A stretch of DNA of 15,762 nucleotides. Origin: Oscillospiraceae bacterium. Its GTDB lineage: Bacteria; Bacillota; Clostridia; Oscillospirales; Acutalibacteraceae. The position numbers and the translations under genes were made by a program. How positions within the stretch are numbered: the stretch's first letter is position 1; every line of letters begins with the position of its first letter. The notes beneath the pieces are model-generated. The model was not told the DNA's origin and searched no databases. It saw only the letters and a list, made by a program, of their open reading frames with translations. Where the stretch lies: NCBI GenBank assembly GCA_003520555.1, contig DOUO01000037.1, positions 12,813 through 28,574 of the forward strand, read 5' to 3'. Shown here in pieces: positions 1-7,621 of this stretch.

Positions 1-339
1 AAAACCTCGGGAGCGGTCAAGCGCCACAGCGACGCGGGACTGCTTTACATAACAGTGCTCACAGACCCCACAACGGGCGGCGTAACCGCTTCGTTCGCAA
101 TGGAGGGCGACATCATTCTTGCCGAACCGGACTGCCTTGTTGCCTTTGCCGGTCCGCGCGTAATTGAACAAACAATGAGGCAAAAGCTTCCTAAGGACTT
201 TCAAACCTCGGGCTTTGTAATGCAAAAGGGCTTTATTGACGCGGTCGTAAGCCGTCACGCTCTTAAGCCTACGATTTCCAAGCTTTTGAAGCTTCATGGT
301 TATATGCCCAAAGAAAATGAGGAGCCGGTTGAAAAATGA
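1..339 (+). CDS. accD: Acetyl-CoA carboxylase carboxyltransferase beta subunit, 3' part
   Basis: This is the C-terminal 112 residues of AccD; the gene runs in from before the window, so the start and the N-terminal zinc-finger part are not visible. AccD and AccA form the carboxyltransferase that moves CO2 from carboxybiotin to acetyl-CoA, giving malonyl-CoA for fatty-acid synthesis in the cytoplasm. The visible part holds the crotonase-fold signature [20 protein letters not shown] followed by [18 protein letters not shown], near-standard for AccD. The end, with a [14 protein letters not shown] stretch and a helical tail, also matches the family. The stop overlaps the accA start by 4 bases (ATGA), so the two are translationally coupled. 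A GTG at 55 is internal and not the start. Confidence 0.95.
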   Translation, partial: KTSGAVKRHSDAGLLYITVLTDPTTGGVTASFAMEGDIILAEPDCLVAFAGPRVIEQTMRQKLPKDFQTSGFVMQKGFIDAVVSRHALKPTISKLLKLHGYMPKENEEPVEK

Positions 340-1124
340 TGACAGCATATGAAAAAGTTATTGCGGCGCGCGACGCCAACAAGCTCACCGCCGTGGATTA
401 TATAGCGCACCTGTTCGGCGAAAGCTTCATTGAGCTTCACGGCGACAGAAGATTTGCCGACGACAGGGCAATTGTAGCGGGCTTGGGCATGCTTTACGAC
501 ATGCCTGTCACCGTTATCGGCATTGAAAAGGGAAGAAACACCCGCGAACGCATGGAACGCAACTTCGGTCAGGCTCATCCCGAGGGCTATCGCAAGGCAT
601 TAAGGCTTATGAAGCAGGCTGAAAAGTTCCACCGTCCCGTGCTTTGCCTGGTTGACACCAGCGGAGCATTTCCGGGAATCGGCGCGGAGGAACGCGGTCA
701 GGGACAGGCAATTGCCGAAAATCTTATGGAAATGATGACGCTCAAAACCCCGGTTCTTACTATTTTAATAGGAGAAGGCGGCAGCGGCGGCGCGCTTGCG
801 CTTGCGGTCGCGGACGAGGTTTGGATGTTTGAAAACTCCGTTTATTCCGTAATTTCGCCCGAAGGCTGCGCCTCAATTTTGTGGAAGGACAGCTCAAAAG
901 CGCCCGAGGCGGCAGCCGCGCTTAAAATGACAGCGCAGGATTTGTTTGATTTCGGCGTAATCGAGCGTATTATCCGTCAGCCCGGAGCCGAGGACAGCGC
1001 GATGTTCGAAAGCCTTAAGCTGCTTATCAGCCGAACCTTTGAAAAAAATATGGAGCTGTCAACAGATGAGCTTACCGAAAGGCGTTACAACCGCTTTCGT
1101 AAAATCGGCACGCGGCATTTGTAA
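336..1124 (+). CDS. accA: Acetyl-CoA carboxylase carboxyltransferase alpha subunit
   Basis: A 262-residue AccA, the partner of AccD in the carboxyltransferase half of acetyl-CoA carboxylase. Diagnostic stretches are [20 protein letters not shown], then [20 protein letters not shown], the glycine-rich [18 protein letters not shown] and [15 protein letters not shown], in the family order. It is shorter than the proteobacterial protein (about 320 residues), as is usual in Firmicutes, which lack part of the N-terminal extension. Translation begins at ATG 336 within the accD stop, or at the next codon, ATG 339; a weak GGAG lies upstream. The biotin carboxylase and carrier genes are not in the window and probably lie before accD. 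The ending RYNRFRKIG is typical. Confidence 0.96.
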   Translation: MMTAYEKVIAARDANKLTAVDYIAHLFGESFIELHGDRRFADDRAIVAGLGMLYDMPVTVIGIEKGRNTRERMERNFGQAHPEGYRKALRLMKQAEKFHRPVLCLVDTSGAFPGIGAEERGQGQAIAENLMEMMTLKTPVLTILIGEGGSGGALALAVADEVWMFENSVYSVISPEGCASILWKDSSKAPEAAAALKMTAQDLFDFGVIERIIRQPGAEDSAMFESLKLLISRTFEKNMELSTDELTERRYNRFRKIGTRHL

Positions 1125-1323
1125 TTTCCGACGGCTTTAATACGATATATAACCCGGTAAAATCCATTGAGGGTTCGGTCAGCTTTACGCAGGCGCCGCA
1201 TGTGAAACCGCAGACGCGCTTAAAGACCGGGCCCGATTTTGTTTTTGTTAAAAATTACGCGGTACTTCCCGTTTTTATCATCTACCGCTGTAATATCAAT
1301 CGGAAAAAGACAGGAGGCTGAAA

Positions 1324-2097
1324 ATGCTTACAATCATAAGAACGGTTATCTGCATTGCGGCGGCAATCGGTTTTGTTTTTTTCGCCGTTCCCATAACCGT
1401 CAACGTAATTAATGTCGGCAATATTTCGGGGCTTGCGCTGTGCGCGTGGGTGTTTTTGAACGCCTGCAGGCCGCTTCACCGCGCAATTCACGGCGCGTGC
1501 AATCACTTTTTTGTCACAAGAGCGCTTTACTACACCGTAAACACGCTTTTTGTTGCTTTCGCAATTTACGGAATAATCGTTTCCTCGTTTATGATAGCAG
1601 GCATGAACCAAAGTCCGCCCGTAAACAGTACGGCGGTTGTGCTCGGCGCTCAGGTGATGCCCGGCGGCAATCCGTCCACCATGCTCGGCGGCAGAATTAT
1701 GGCGGCGGAAAAATATCTTAGGGAAAACCCAAAGTCAAAGGCGGTGCTCTCCGGCGGTCAGGGCAAGGGCGAGCCCGTCAGCGAGGCGCGGTGTATGTAT
1801 GATAATCTGCTCAAGCTCGGAGTTTCTCCCGACAGGCTGATTTTGGAGGAAAAATCAACCGACACAAAGGAAAATCTGAAGTTCTCAAACGAAATAATTG
1901 AGAAAAACAACCTCGGAAACAATATCGCTGTCGTCACCGACGGCTTTCATCAGCAGCGCGCCAAAATAATCGCGGAGCAGCTTGGACTGAAATGGAACTT
2001 CGGCGCGTATAACGCCGACACCTCAATTATTTACGCGCCGACGTTTTTTGTGCGCGAATGGTTCGGAATTCCTTATCAGCTGTTTGTAAAAAAGTAG
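1324..2097 (+). CDS. Membrane-anchored YdcF/SanA-like (DUF218) protein
   Basis: A 257-residue protein with a membrane N-terminus and a DUF218 domain. Three hydrophobic segments are visible at about residues 4-22, 28-47 and 70-93. The DUF218 fold starts near residue 103 with AVVLGAQVMPGGNPSTML, continues with AVLSGGQGKGEPVSEA and EEKSTDTKENL, and ends with VTDGFHQQRAKIIAEQLGL. These are the characteristic blocks of the YdcF/SanA/ElyC family, whose members are linked to cell-envelope integrity; the biochemical reaction is not settled. The domain probably lies outside the membrane. AGGAGG ends 8 bases before the ATG. No clear promoter is visible in the 199 bases after accA, so readthrough from accDA is possible. 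The gene ends before a strong terminator at 2163. Family call is firm, function is not. Confidence 0.85.
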   Translation: MLTIIRTVICIAAAIGFVFFAVPITVNVINVGNISGLALCAWVFLNACRPLHRAIHGACNHFFVTRALYYTVNTLFVAFAIYGIIVSSFMIAGMNQSPPVNSTAVVLGAQVMPGGNPSTMLGGRIMAAEKYLRENPKSKAVLSGGQGKGEPVSEARCMYDNLLKLGVSPDRLILEEKSTDTKENLKFSNEIIEKNNLGNNIAVVTDGFHQQRAKIIAEQLGLKWNFGAYNADTSIIYAPTFFVREWFGIPYQLFVKK

Positions 2098-2162
2098 AAA
2101 GTCTGCTTCTTGATGAAGATTGGTATTAGTATGATTCCTGTTTTCGTCGTAAATAAATATAA

Positions 2163-2215
2163 AGGGCAGGTTCAAAACCCGAATTTGAGGTTTGAACCTG
2201 CCCTGTTTTATTTTG
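2163..2215. terminator. Bidirectional hairpin terminator between converging genes
   Basis: AGGGCAGGTTCAAA (2163-2176) pairs perfectly with TTTGAACCTGCCCT (2191-2204), a 14-bp stem with a 14-base loop. On the + strand it is followed by GTTTTATTTTG, serving the DUF218 gene. Read on the - strand the stem is followed by TTTATATTTATTT, so it can also end the rnf transcript. Confidence 0.88.
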
Positions 2216-2255
2216 TATATCTTATTTCGCTTTTATTTTATCAAGAAATAAAACG

Positions 2256-2516
2256 CTATTTGTTGTTTTTCTTTGCGTGTACCGCGCGAATAATCATCAG
2301 CGCGGTCAGCAGTACAATAACAGCGGAAAATCCGGCGATTATCAGCGGAACAGCCGCATAAAAATCCTGTTCGGGCTGAGGATTGTCCTTGACGGCGTTG
2401 TAAATGTCGGACGGAGCGGTTTCGCTTGCGCATACCTCGGCGCAGCTCAAAAAAGCCGCGGCAAATGCCGTAAAAGCGCAGGCGCAGCCGCGCGTTTTGT
2501 GCGGTAATTTACGCAT
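2256..2516 (-). CDS. Small single-pass membrane protein at the end of the rnf operon
   Basis: An 86-residue protein I do not recognise. Its ATG (2516-2514) follows the rnfB stop codon (2519-2517) with no base between, so it must be in the rnf transcript and translation is probably coupled; the only Shine-Dalgarno-like sequence is CAGGGTGAAG inside the rnfB end. Residues 1-30 look like a signal peptide (basic start, alanine-rich core, likely cut after VCA-30). A short acidic, proline-containing segment (about 31-52) follows, then one strong transmembrane helix (about 54-77) and a basic tail ending AKKNNK. Predicted topology is small outside domain, one helix, short tail inside. Cys25 sits in FLSC, which is not a good lipobox. 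Position suggests an Rnf accessory or assembly role; this is inference. It resembles the small single-helix subunits of other Na+ pumps only in layout. Confidence 0.75.
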   Translation of the reverse strand: MRKLPHKTRGCACAFTAFAAAFLSCAEVCASETAPSDIYNAVKDNPQPEQDFYAAVPLIIAGFSAVIVLLTALMIIRAVHAKKNNK

Positions 2517-3350
2517 TTACTTCACCCTGTGAATTCCCGACAGGTCGGAAATCATTATACAACCCGTTGTGCACACGCGCGCGCATGCTCCGAAATCCGC
2601 GCAGTCCGTGCATTTTTCATAATCAATCACCGCGCAGTTGTCGACAACGGCAACCGCGCCGTTGGGACACGCCTTAACGCATTTGCGGCAGCCTATGCAG
2701 CCGTTTTTGCATACCTTGCGCGTCAAAGCGCCCTTGTCCTTGTTTGAACAGGTAACAACAACCCTTTCAACGTCGGGAACAAGCGAAATAATGTGGTTGG
2801 GACACGCCTTCGCGCACAGTCCGCAGCCAACGCAGAGGCGCGTATTAATGTGCGCAATCCCGTTTTCAATGCAAACGGCGTCGTTCGGACAAACCGCCGC
2901 GCAGTCGCCGAAGCCCAAACAGCCGTAGGTGCAGCTGCCCTTTCCGCCGTACATCAGCTTTGCCGCGGCGCAGGACTGCATACCGCTGTATTCAACCTTG
3001 TCCTCGGTGAAATTGCAGTCGCCCGCGCAGTGAACCACCGCCACCTGCTCCTCAACATCCTCAAGCTCAACGCCAAGCACCTCGCTTAAGCTGCGCGCGA
3101 CGCCGTCGCCGCCGGGAATACACAGGTTTGCCGGTGTGCCGGGGTTTTCGCACAACGCTTTTGCGTATCCGTCGCAGCCCGCAAAGCCGCAGGCGCCGCA
3201 GTTTGCTCCGGGCAGGCAGTCGCGCACGGCGGGAAAACGCTTATCCTCTTTGACCGCCATTATTTTTGACGCGGCAACAAGCACCGCCGCGCATATAACG
3301 CCGATAATCACCACGGGGATTACGGCTGTAAAAATCGGTGTAAAATCCAT
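2517..3350 (-). CDS. rnfB: Rnf complex ferredoxin-type subunit RnfB
   Basis: RnfB takes electrons from reduced ferredoxin and feeds them into the Rnf complex. This 277-residue protein has one N-terminal membrane helix (about 8-28), then the RnfB Fe-S domain with NCGACGFAGC (Cys51, Cys54, Cys59) and Cys77, and then a long ferredoxin-like part. Cysteine groups suitable for [4Fe-4S] clusters are at 140-154, 173-183 (CVGCGLCAKAC), 218-228 (CIGCRKCVKAC) and 247-260, so several clusters are likely, as is usual for clostridial RnfB, which is longer than the proteobacterial protein. GGGAGG lies upstream of the ATG, and the gene begins 12 bases after rnfA. It is the last of the six core subunits and is followed directly by a small membrane protein. 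Confidence 0.95.
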   Translation of the reverse strand: MDFTPIFTAVIPVVIIGVICAAVLVAASKIMAVKEDKRFPAVRDCLPGANCGACGFAGCDGYAKALCENPGTPANLCIPGGDGVARSLSEVLGVELEDVEEQVAVVHCAGDCNFTEDKVEYSGMQSCAAAKLMYGGKGSCTYGCLGFGDCAAVCPNDAVCIENGIAHINTRLCVGCGLCAKACPNHIISLVPDVERVVVTCSNKDKGALTRKVCKNGCIGCRKCVKACPNGAVAVVDNCAVIDYEKCTDCADFGACARVCTTGCIMISDLSGIHRVK

Positions 3351-3362
3351 AATCTGCCTCCC

Positions 3363-3953
3363 TTACGCGAACATGTTTTCAACTACTCCGCCGAAGCCGA
3401 GGAAGGAAAGCGAGGTAATTGCCGCCGCCACAAGGGTGACGGGCAAGCCCTTAAAGCTTTTGGGAATATCGCTGCCCTCAATTGTGGAGCGCACGCCCGA
3501 AAACATAACCATCGCCAAAAAGAAGCCCAGGCCGCTTCCGAGCGAATTTACCATAGCCTCAACAAAGGTGTAGTTCTCGGTAATATTCAAAATTGTAACG
3601 CCGAGCACCGCGCAGTTTGTGGTAATAAGCGGCAGGTACACGCCGAGGCTTTTGTAAAGCGACGGAATGTAACGCTTAAGCACAATTTCAACCAGCTGAA
3701 CCAGCGCCGCGATAACCAAAATAAACACAATGGTCTGCAAATATCCCAAATTGTTCGGCGTCAGCAGATAGGTCTGAATAGGCCACGTGGCCGCGGTTGC
3801 CATAAGCATTACAAATATAACCGCAAGGCTCATTCCGGTTGCGGAGTCAAGCTTTTTTGAAACGCCCAAAAACGGGCAAATTCCCAAAAACCGCGACAGC
3901 ACGTAGTTGTTTATAAACACTGCCGAAAGCAAAATAATTATAAGCTTAGTCAC
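3363..3953 (-). CDS. rnfA: Rnf complex membrane subunit RnfA
   Basis: RnfA is an integral membrane subunit paired with RnfE. I place the start at GTG 3953-3951, giving 196 residues beginning MTKLIIILLSAVFINNYVLS, the usual N-terminus. An upstream ATG at 4073 would add 40 polar residues read through the rnfE end and is rejected; AAAGGAGG lies 9 bases before the GTG. About six hydrophobic helices are visible. Cys26 in GICPFLGVSKK and Cys114 in TTNCAVLGV are the conserved membrane cysteines that, together with those of RnfE, hold an iron centre inside the membrane in Rnf/Nqr structures. The gene overlaps the 3' end of rnfE by 8 bases. Confidence 0.93.
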   Translation of the reverse strand: MTKLIIILLSAVFINNYVLSRFLGICPFLGVSKKLDSATGMSLAVIFVMLMATAATWPIQTYLLTPNNLGYLQTIVFILVIAALVQLVEIVLKRYIPSLYKSLGVYLPLITTNCAVLGVTILNITENYTFVEAMVNSLGSGLGFFLAMVMFSGVRSTIEGSDIPKSFKGLPVTLVAAAITSLSFLGFGGVVENMFA

Positions 3954-4629
3954 TTGCCGCCGCCTCCTTTCCGTCGCAGGAGGTTTTTCCGCACACAGCC
4001 GCCGAAGGACATCCGGCACAGCCGAATTCCTGTTTTTTCGGCTTGTGCGCCGAGAATTTATTGACCAGCGCAATCAGGCAGCCAAACACGAAGAAGCCGC
4101 CCGGCGCCATTGTAAGTATTGAAATCTTATTGTCGCTCAGCACGGGAATCGGCATACCCATAAACGTGCCGTTGCCGAAAACCTCGCGAATCAGCGCCAT
4201 CATTGCAAGCGCAAGCGTAAAGCCCGCGCCCATGCCCAAGGCGTCAACCGCCGAATCAAACACCTTGTTTTTGTTTGCGAACATTTCCGCTCTGCCCAAA
4301 ATAATGCAGTTTACAACAATTAGCGGCAGGTAAATTCCGAGCGCCTGATCAAGCGCCGGCGCAAACGCCTTCACAAGCATCTGAACCATGGTTACAAAGC
4401 CCGCGATAAGCACAATGTAGCAGGGAATACGCACCTTGTCGGGAATAACCTTTCTCAGCGCGGAAATAACAATGTTTGAGCACAGCAGCACAACCGTAGC
4501 CGCTACTCCCATTCCCAGCGCGTTGGTAACGCTGGTTGAGGTGGCAAGAGTGGGACAGGTACCCAGCACAAGCACAAGCACGGGGTTTTCCTTAATTATG
4601 CCCTTGGAAAAATTTTGCAGGGTAGTCAT
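3946..4629 (-). CDS. rnfE: Rnf complex membrane subunit RnfE with a cysteine-rich tail
   Basis: RnfE is the inverted-topology paralogue of RnfA. I choose ATG 4629-4627 (227 residues) over the in-frame GTG one codon earlier, because AAAGGAGG is then 7 bases away instead of 4; the A of the ATG is the last base of the rnfG stop. LGTCPTLATSTS and VVNCIILGRAE carry the two conserved cysteines (about 25 and 108) that share the membrane iron centre with RnfA. About six helices follow the family pattern. After the last helix (near 190) there is a soluble tail with four cysteines in EFGCAGCPSAAVCGKTSC (about 204, 207, 213, 218). The core family ends near the last helix, so this tail is an addition that could bind metal or form disulfides. 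Confidence 0.94.
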   Translation of the reverse strand: MTTLQNFSKGIIKENPVLVLVLGTCPTLATSTSVTNALGMGVAATVVLLCSNIVISALRKVIPDKVRIPCYIVLIAGFVTMVQMLVKAFAPALDQALGIYLPLIVVNCIILGRAEMFANKNKVFDSAVDALGMGAGFTLALAMMALIREVFGNGTFMGMPIPVLSDNKISILTMAPGGFFVFGCLIALVNKFSAHKPKKQEFGCAGCPSAAVCGKTSCDGKEAAASD

Positions 4630-5153
4630 CACTTTGCCTCCTTTACTTCTTTATATGCCTCAAAAGCGGCGTCAATTGCCTTTTTGTACGCCTTTGAGGA
4701 AATCGTCGCGCCCGTAACGGCGTCAACGCTGTCGTAATTATCCTCGGTTTTTCCCTCGTACTGCTTGCGGTACGGGCTTGCGTTATCAACGACCTTTGAG
4801 CCTATACCGCTTGTTTCGCTGTGCGTCAGGGTTTTTACCTGCTCAATTGTTCCGTCGGCTTTAATTCCGCAAATCAGCACAATATTTCCGCCGTAGCCCT
4901 TTGAGCTCAGCTCAAACACATAACCCGCGCCGTTGGTCGCGCCGAACGCCTCCAGCACACCTTCGGGCAGCGTGAGGTCAAGCTTTTCAAAGCCGTCGGC
5001 TTCGCTTAAAACCTCGGCTCTTGCCTGCGCGGAGGCTTCCTCCTCCGCCTTAGTAATTATGGGAAGCGTTATCATGTTAACATACGCCAGCAGCGCGGTA
5101 ACAACCAGGCATATTCCCGCCAGAACCGCCACCGGCTTTATTATATCTTTCAC
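4629..5153 (-). CDS. rnfG: Rnf complex flavoprotein subunit RnfG
   Basis: RnfG is a membrane-anchored subunit with a covalently bound FMN on the outer face. The 174 residues show one N-terminal helix (about 7-24) and an FMN-binding domain. The attachment motif is DAVTGATISSKA, with Thr150 of TGAT as the expected phosphoester-linked residue. An HSETSGIGSK stretch (111-120) matches the family block that usually reads HxETPGLG; here Pro is Ser. Translation starts at a GTG (5153-5151) overlapping the rnfD stop by 4 bases (GTGA), with GGAGGT 11 bases upstream. The flavin would be installed by an ApbE transferase, which is not encoded in this window. Confidence 0.94.
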   Translation of the reverse strand: MKDIIKPVAVLAGICLVVTALLAYVNMITLPIITKAEEEASAQARAEVLSEADGFEKLDLTLPEGVLEAFGATNGAGYVFELSSKGYGGNIVLICGIKADGTIEQVKTLTHSETSGIGSKVVDNASPYRKQYEGKTEDNYDSVDAVTGATISSKAYKKAIDAAFEAYKEVKEAK

Positions 5154-6097
5154 AGCTTGTCGGCACCTCCCGTCAGGGGCTTCGGACGCGTCAGCTTAGT
5201 GATATACGGCGTAAGTATGTTCATAATTAAAATGGAAAAGCTTACGCCCTCGGGGAAGTTGCCCCAGAAGCGGATTAAAACAGTAATAAGTCCGCAGCCT
5301 ATTCCGAACACAATCTTGCCCCATTTTGTGGGCGGAGTTGAGCTGTAGTCGGTAGCCATAAAGATTGCGCCGAGTACAAGTCCGCCCGACATCAGCTGAT
5401 ACGGCACGTCTTTGCCGCAAATAAGCGACATCAGCGCAACCGTGCCTATGAACGCCGCCGGCGCGCGCCAGCTAATTACCCTGCGCGCAAGCAGGTAAAT
5501 TCCGCCCAGCAGCAGCGCGGCAACGCAGGTTTCGCCCAGGCAGCCGCCGCGAAAGCCCAAAAACATGTCAAGGTAAGAAGGCAGGGCTGCCGTTTCTCCC
5601 TTCGCGATAAGCGTCAGCGGAGTTGCCGACGAGGTTGCGTCAACCGCGCCGCCGACCGAAAGGTTCGGGGCTACCCAGTTTGTCATAGTACCGGAAAACG
5701 CGGTCATCATAATAATGCGCGCCGTAATCGCGGGATTGGCGAAGTTTTGTCCGATTCCGCCGAACAGTTGTTTAACAACAATAATTGCCGCAACGCTGCC
5801 AAACGCCGCCTGCCAAAGCGGAATTGTAACGGGCAGGTTAAACGCGAGCAAAAGTCCGGTTACAACGGCGGAAAGGTCGTTAATTGTAACATCGCGCCGG
5901 CAGAGCTTTTCGAAAAGAAATTCCGAAAGCACGCAAACGCCCACACACACCGCAATGACCAAAAGACTGCGCCATCCGAAGATTACCGCCGACATCACCG
6001 CCGCCGGCAAAAGGGCAATAATTACGTCAAGCATAATTGCCTGTGTGGTTCGCGGCGAATGAAAATGCGGCGAAACCTGTGAAATCAGCTTGCTCAT
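5150..6097 (-). CDS. rnfD: Rnf complex membrane flavoprotein subunit RnfD
   Basis: RnfD is an integral membrane subunit carrying a covalent FMN and is thought to take part in ion translocation. The 315-residue protein starts MSKLISQVSPHFHSPRTTQA, a typical RnfD beginning (the SPHxHS block), and has about nine to ten hydrophobic segments. DATSSATPLTLIAKG contains the flavinylation motif, with Thr159 of SATPLT as the attachment site. NLPVTIPLW, KQLFGGIGQNFANPA and TDYSSTPPTKWGK are further family blocks. AGGAGGG lies just upstream of the ATG. The start overlaps the rnfC stop by 4 bases (ATGA) and the end overlaps rnfG by 4, so rnfC, rnfD and rnfG are closely coupled. Confidence 0.95.
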   Translation of the reverse strand: MSKLISQVSPHFHSPRTTQAIMLDVIIALLPAAVMSAVIFGWRSLLVIAVCVGVCVLSEFLFEKLCRRDVTINDLSAVVTGLLLAFNLPVTIPLWQAAFGSVAAIIVVKQLFGGIGQNFANPAITARIIMMTAFSGTMTNWVAPNLSVGGAVDATSSATPLTLIAKGETAALPSYLDMFLGFRGGCLGETCVAALLLGGIYLLARRVISWRAPAAFIGTVALMSLICGKDVPYQLMSGGLVLGAIFMATDYSSTPPTKWGKIVFGIGCGLITVLIRFWGNFPEGVSFSILIMNILTPYITKLTRPKPLTGGADKL

Positions 6098-7422
6098 TTC
6101 CTGCCCTCCTTTTCCTTTTGTTCACGCTGAGCGTCCTTGTATATTCTGACAACCGCCTTTGCAAGCTTGTTTGTCTGCACAAGCGGCCTTTTTGCCGGGC
6201 AAACGTAGCTGCAGCAGCCGCATTCCATGCACAAATCAACCTGCAGAGCTCTTAAATCCGCGGCGGAATTGTTTTTATATGCCCTTGCGATTGCCCTCGG
6301 GTCAAGCCTCAGCGGACAGTGGTTAAGGCACGCGCCGCAGTTTATGCACGCCGTGGTTTTAGGCGGCTTGGCTTCATTTTTGTCCATAACGGTAATCGCG
6401 TTTGTGTTCTTAAGCACGGGCGAATTGACGTCCGGCACGGCAATTCCCATCATAGGACCGCCGTAAATAATCTTTGCCGCCTCGCTTTTTAAGCCGCCTG
6501 CCGCTTCAATCACCTCGGAAATCGGCGTTCCCACGGGAACAATAACGTTCTTTGGTTCCCTGACCGCCGAACCGTCAAGCGTAACGCAGCGCTCAATAAG
6601 CGGCATACCCGTTTCAAAATATTCAGCCAAAAACGCCATCGTGGTTACGTTAATTACAACCGCGCCCACGTCAAGCGGAAGGCTTCCCTTCGGAATCAGC
6701 CGTCCCATGGTGTTGTAAACCAGCACTTTTTCGCCGCCCTGAGGGTAAATTGACGGCAAAACGTGTATTTCAACGTCGGTTCTGCCCTTTGCAAGCTCCT
6801 TAAGGCGCGCGATTGCCTCCTGCTTGTTGTCCTCAATTCCGATGATATACCTCGGAATCTTCATGAATTTTTTAAACGCGTCAATGCCCTTGAAAATGTA
6901 TTCGCCCTTGTCAATAATCGTGCGCGTGTCCGACGTAATGTACGGCTCGCACTCGGCGGCGTTAATCACTACCGCCTCGATTTCGCTTAAATCGCGGACG
7001 TTAAGCTTAACGTTTGTGGGAAATCCCGCTCCTCCGAGGCCTACGGAGCCGCTTTCGGCAACCGCCTTTACAAAGCTTTCGTGGTCGGTAATCACCGGCG
7101 GGGCAATGCCCTCAAACCTTTCCTGCAAGCCGTCGGGCCTGATTACAACGCAGGGAACCTTTTGACCGTTGGAAATCAGAATTTCGTCAACCTTTTCAAC
7201 CGTGCCCGAAACTCCCGAATGTATCGGGGCGGAAACATAGGCGCTCGCCTCGGCAATTTTCTGACCGACCTTTACGTAATCGCCCTTTTTGACAATCGGG
7301 GCGGAAGGTCTGCCGATGTGCATTGACATCGGAATTGTCAGCACGTCCGGCAGGTCAAGCCTCACCGGAGCCGAACCCGCGGTGTTTTTGCGGTGCGGCA
7401 CCTTTATACCGTGTATTTTCAT
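6094..7422 (-). CDS. rnfC: Rnf complex NADH-binding Fe-S subunit RnfC
   Basis: RnfC is the cytoplasmic NAD+/NADH site of the complex and the first gene of the operon. The 442 residues show the N-terminal Rnf motif (GGxxxPxxK-like region replaced here by HGIKVPHRKNTAGSAP), a biotinyl-like beta domain with SAPIHSGVSGTVEKV (64-78), the glycine-rich GLGGAGFPTNVKL (128-140), shared with NuoF and involved in FMN/NADH binding, and AAECEPYIT (155-163). Two ferredoxin clusters follow: CINCGACLNHCP (Cys359, 362, 365, 369) and CMECGCCSYVCP (Cys398, 401, 404, 408). The lysine- and glutamate-rich tail ends at 442. ACGGAGGT precedes the ATG. A sigma-A-type promoter and a perfect AT palindrome lie upstream at 7461-7498. 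Length and cysteines are those of a functional clostridial RnfC. Confidence 0.96.
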   Translation of the reverse strand: MKIHGIKVPHRKNTAGSAPVRLDLPDVLTIPMSMHIGRPSAPIVKKGDYVKVGQKIAEASAYVSAPIHSGVSGTVEKVDEILISNGQKVPCVVIRPDGLQERFEGIAPPVITDHESFVKAVAESGSVGLGGAGFPTNVKLNVRDLSEIEAVVINAAECEPYITSDTRTIIDKGEYIFKGIDAFKKFMKIPRYIIGIEDNKQEAIARLKELAKGRTDVEIHVLPSIYPQGGEKVLVYNTMGRLIPKGSLPLDVGAVVINVTTMAFLAEYFETGMPLIERCVTLDGSAVREPKNVIVPVGTPISEVIEAAGGLKSEAAKIIYGGPMMGIAVPDVNSPVLKNTNAITVMDKNEAKPPKTTACINCGACLNHCPLRLDPRAIARAYKNNSAADLRALQVDLCMECGCCSYVCPAKRPLVQTNKLAKAVVRIYKDAQREQKEKEGRK

Positions 7423-7460
7423 ATTTTACCTCCGTATAAGAGATTGCGGAAAAACCGCAT

Positions 7461-7476
7461 ATATAATTAATTATAT
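7461..7476. promoter_or_regulatory. Perfect 16-bp AT palindrome over the rnf -10 region
   Basis: ATATAATTAATTATAT is identical to its own reverse complement. It covers the -10 box and predicted start of the rnf transcript and also supplies a TATAAT on the + strand (7462-7467). It could be an operator or simply AT-rich promoter DNA. Confidence 0.5.
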
Positions 7477-7498
7477 CACAATACACCCGTTACTCCAA
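7470..7498 (-). promoter_or_regulatory. Predicted sigma-A promoter of the rnf operon
   Basis: On the - strand TTGGAG (7498-7493), a 17-base spacer and TATAAT (7475-7470), preceded by TGTGA. The predicted transcript starts near 7463 and leaves a leader of about 40 bases before rnfC. The -10 box lies within a 16-bp palindrome (7461-7476), and TTGTGATA beside it resembles one half of a Crp- or Rex-type operator; no matching second half is seen. Confidence 0.72.
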
Positions 7499-7593
7499 TA
7501 GGATATTTTGCACAATTGAGATATGTTTTTTTGTTGAGTTTGCCACGTAGTAAAAATGTCCGCGCGTATTTTATAAATTTTGTAAATTAGATG

Positions 7594-7621
7594 TTGCAAA
7601 TGCAAATTTTTGTGTTATAAT
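7594..7621 (+). promoter_or_regulatory. Predicted promoter of the crp-azlCD-mntP operon
   Basis: TTGCAA (7594-7599), a 16-base spacer and TATAAT (7616-7621) with an extended -10 (TGT before it). The predicted start is near 7628. The -35 lies in a dyad TTGCA-AA-TGCAA (7594-7605), a possible operator, and the transcript would open with the inverted repeat TGCCG-N7-CGGCA (7628-7644). Confidence 0.75.

Noticed and set aside
1228..1248. CGGGCCCG followed by a T-rich run after accA, as a terminator
   Set aside because: The palindrome has no room for a loop, so a stable terminator stem cannot form.
1282..1611. 109-codon - strand frame
   Set aside because: Antisense shadow of the DUF218 gene, rich in Lys, Arg and Cys without family features.
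2110..2361. 83-codon + strand frame after the DUF218 gene
   Set aside because: It runs through the terminator hairpin and antisense into the small rnf-operon gene; composition is not protein-like.
3954..4073. Upstream ATG extension of rnfA
   Set aside because: The extra 40 residues are polar and read out of frame through the rnfE end; the GTG at 3953 has a good ribosome site and gives the family N-terminus.
2256..7422. Nqr (Na+-NADH:quinone reductase) instead of Rnf
   Set aside because: A ferredoxin-type RnfB is present, an NqrF-type subunit is absent and the gene order C-D-G-E-A-B is that of Rnf.
7474..7481. TTGTGATA (- strand) as a full Crp or Rex operator
   Set aside because: Only one half-site is present; no matching inverted half lies at the required spacing.
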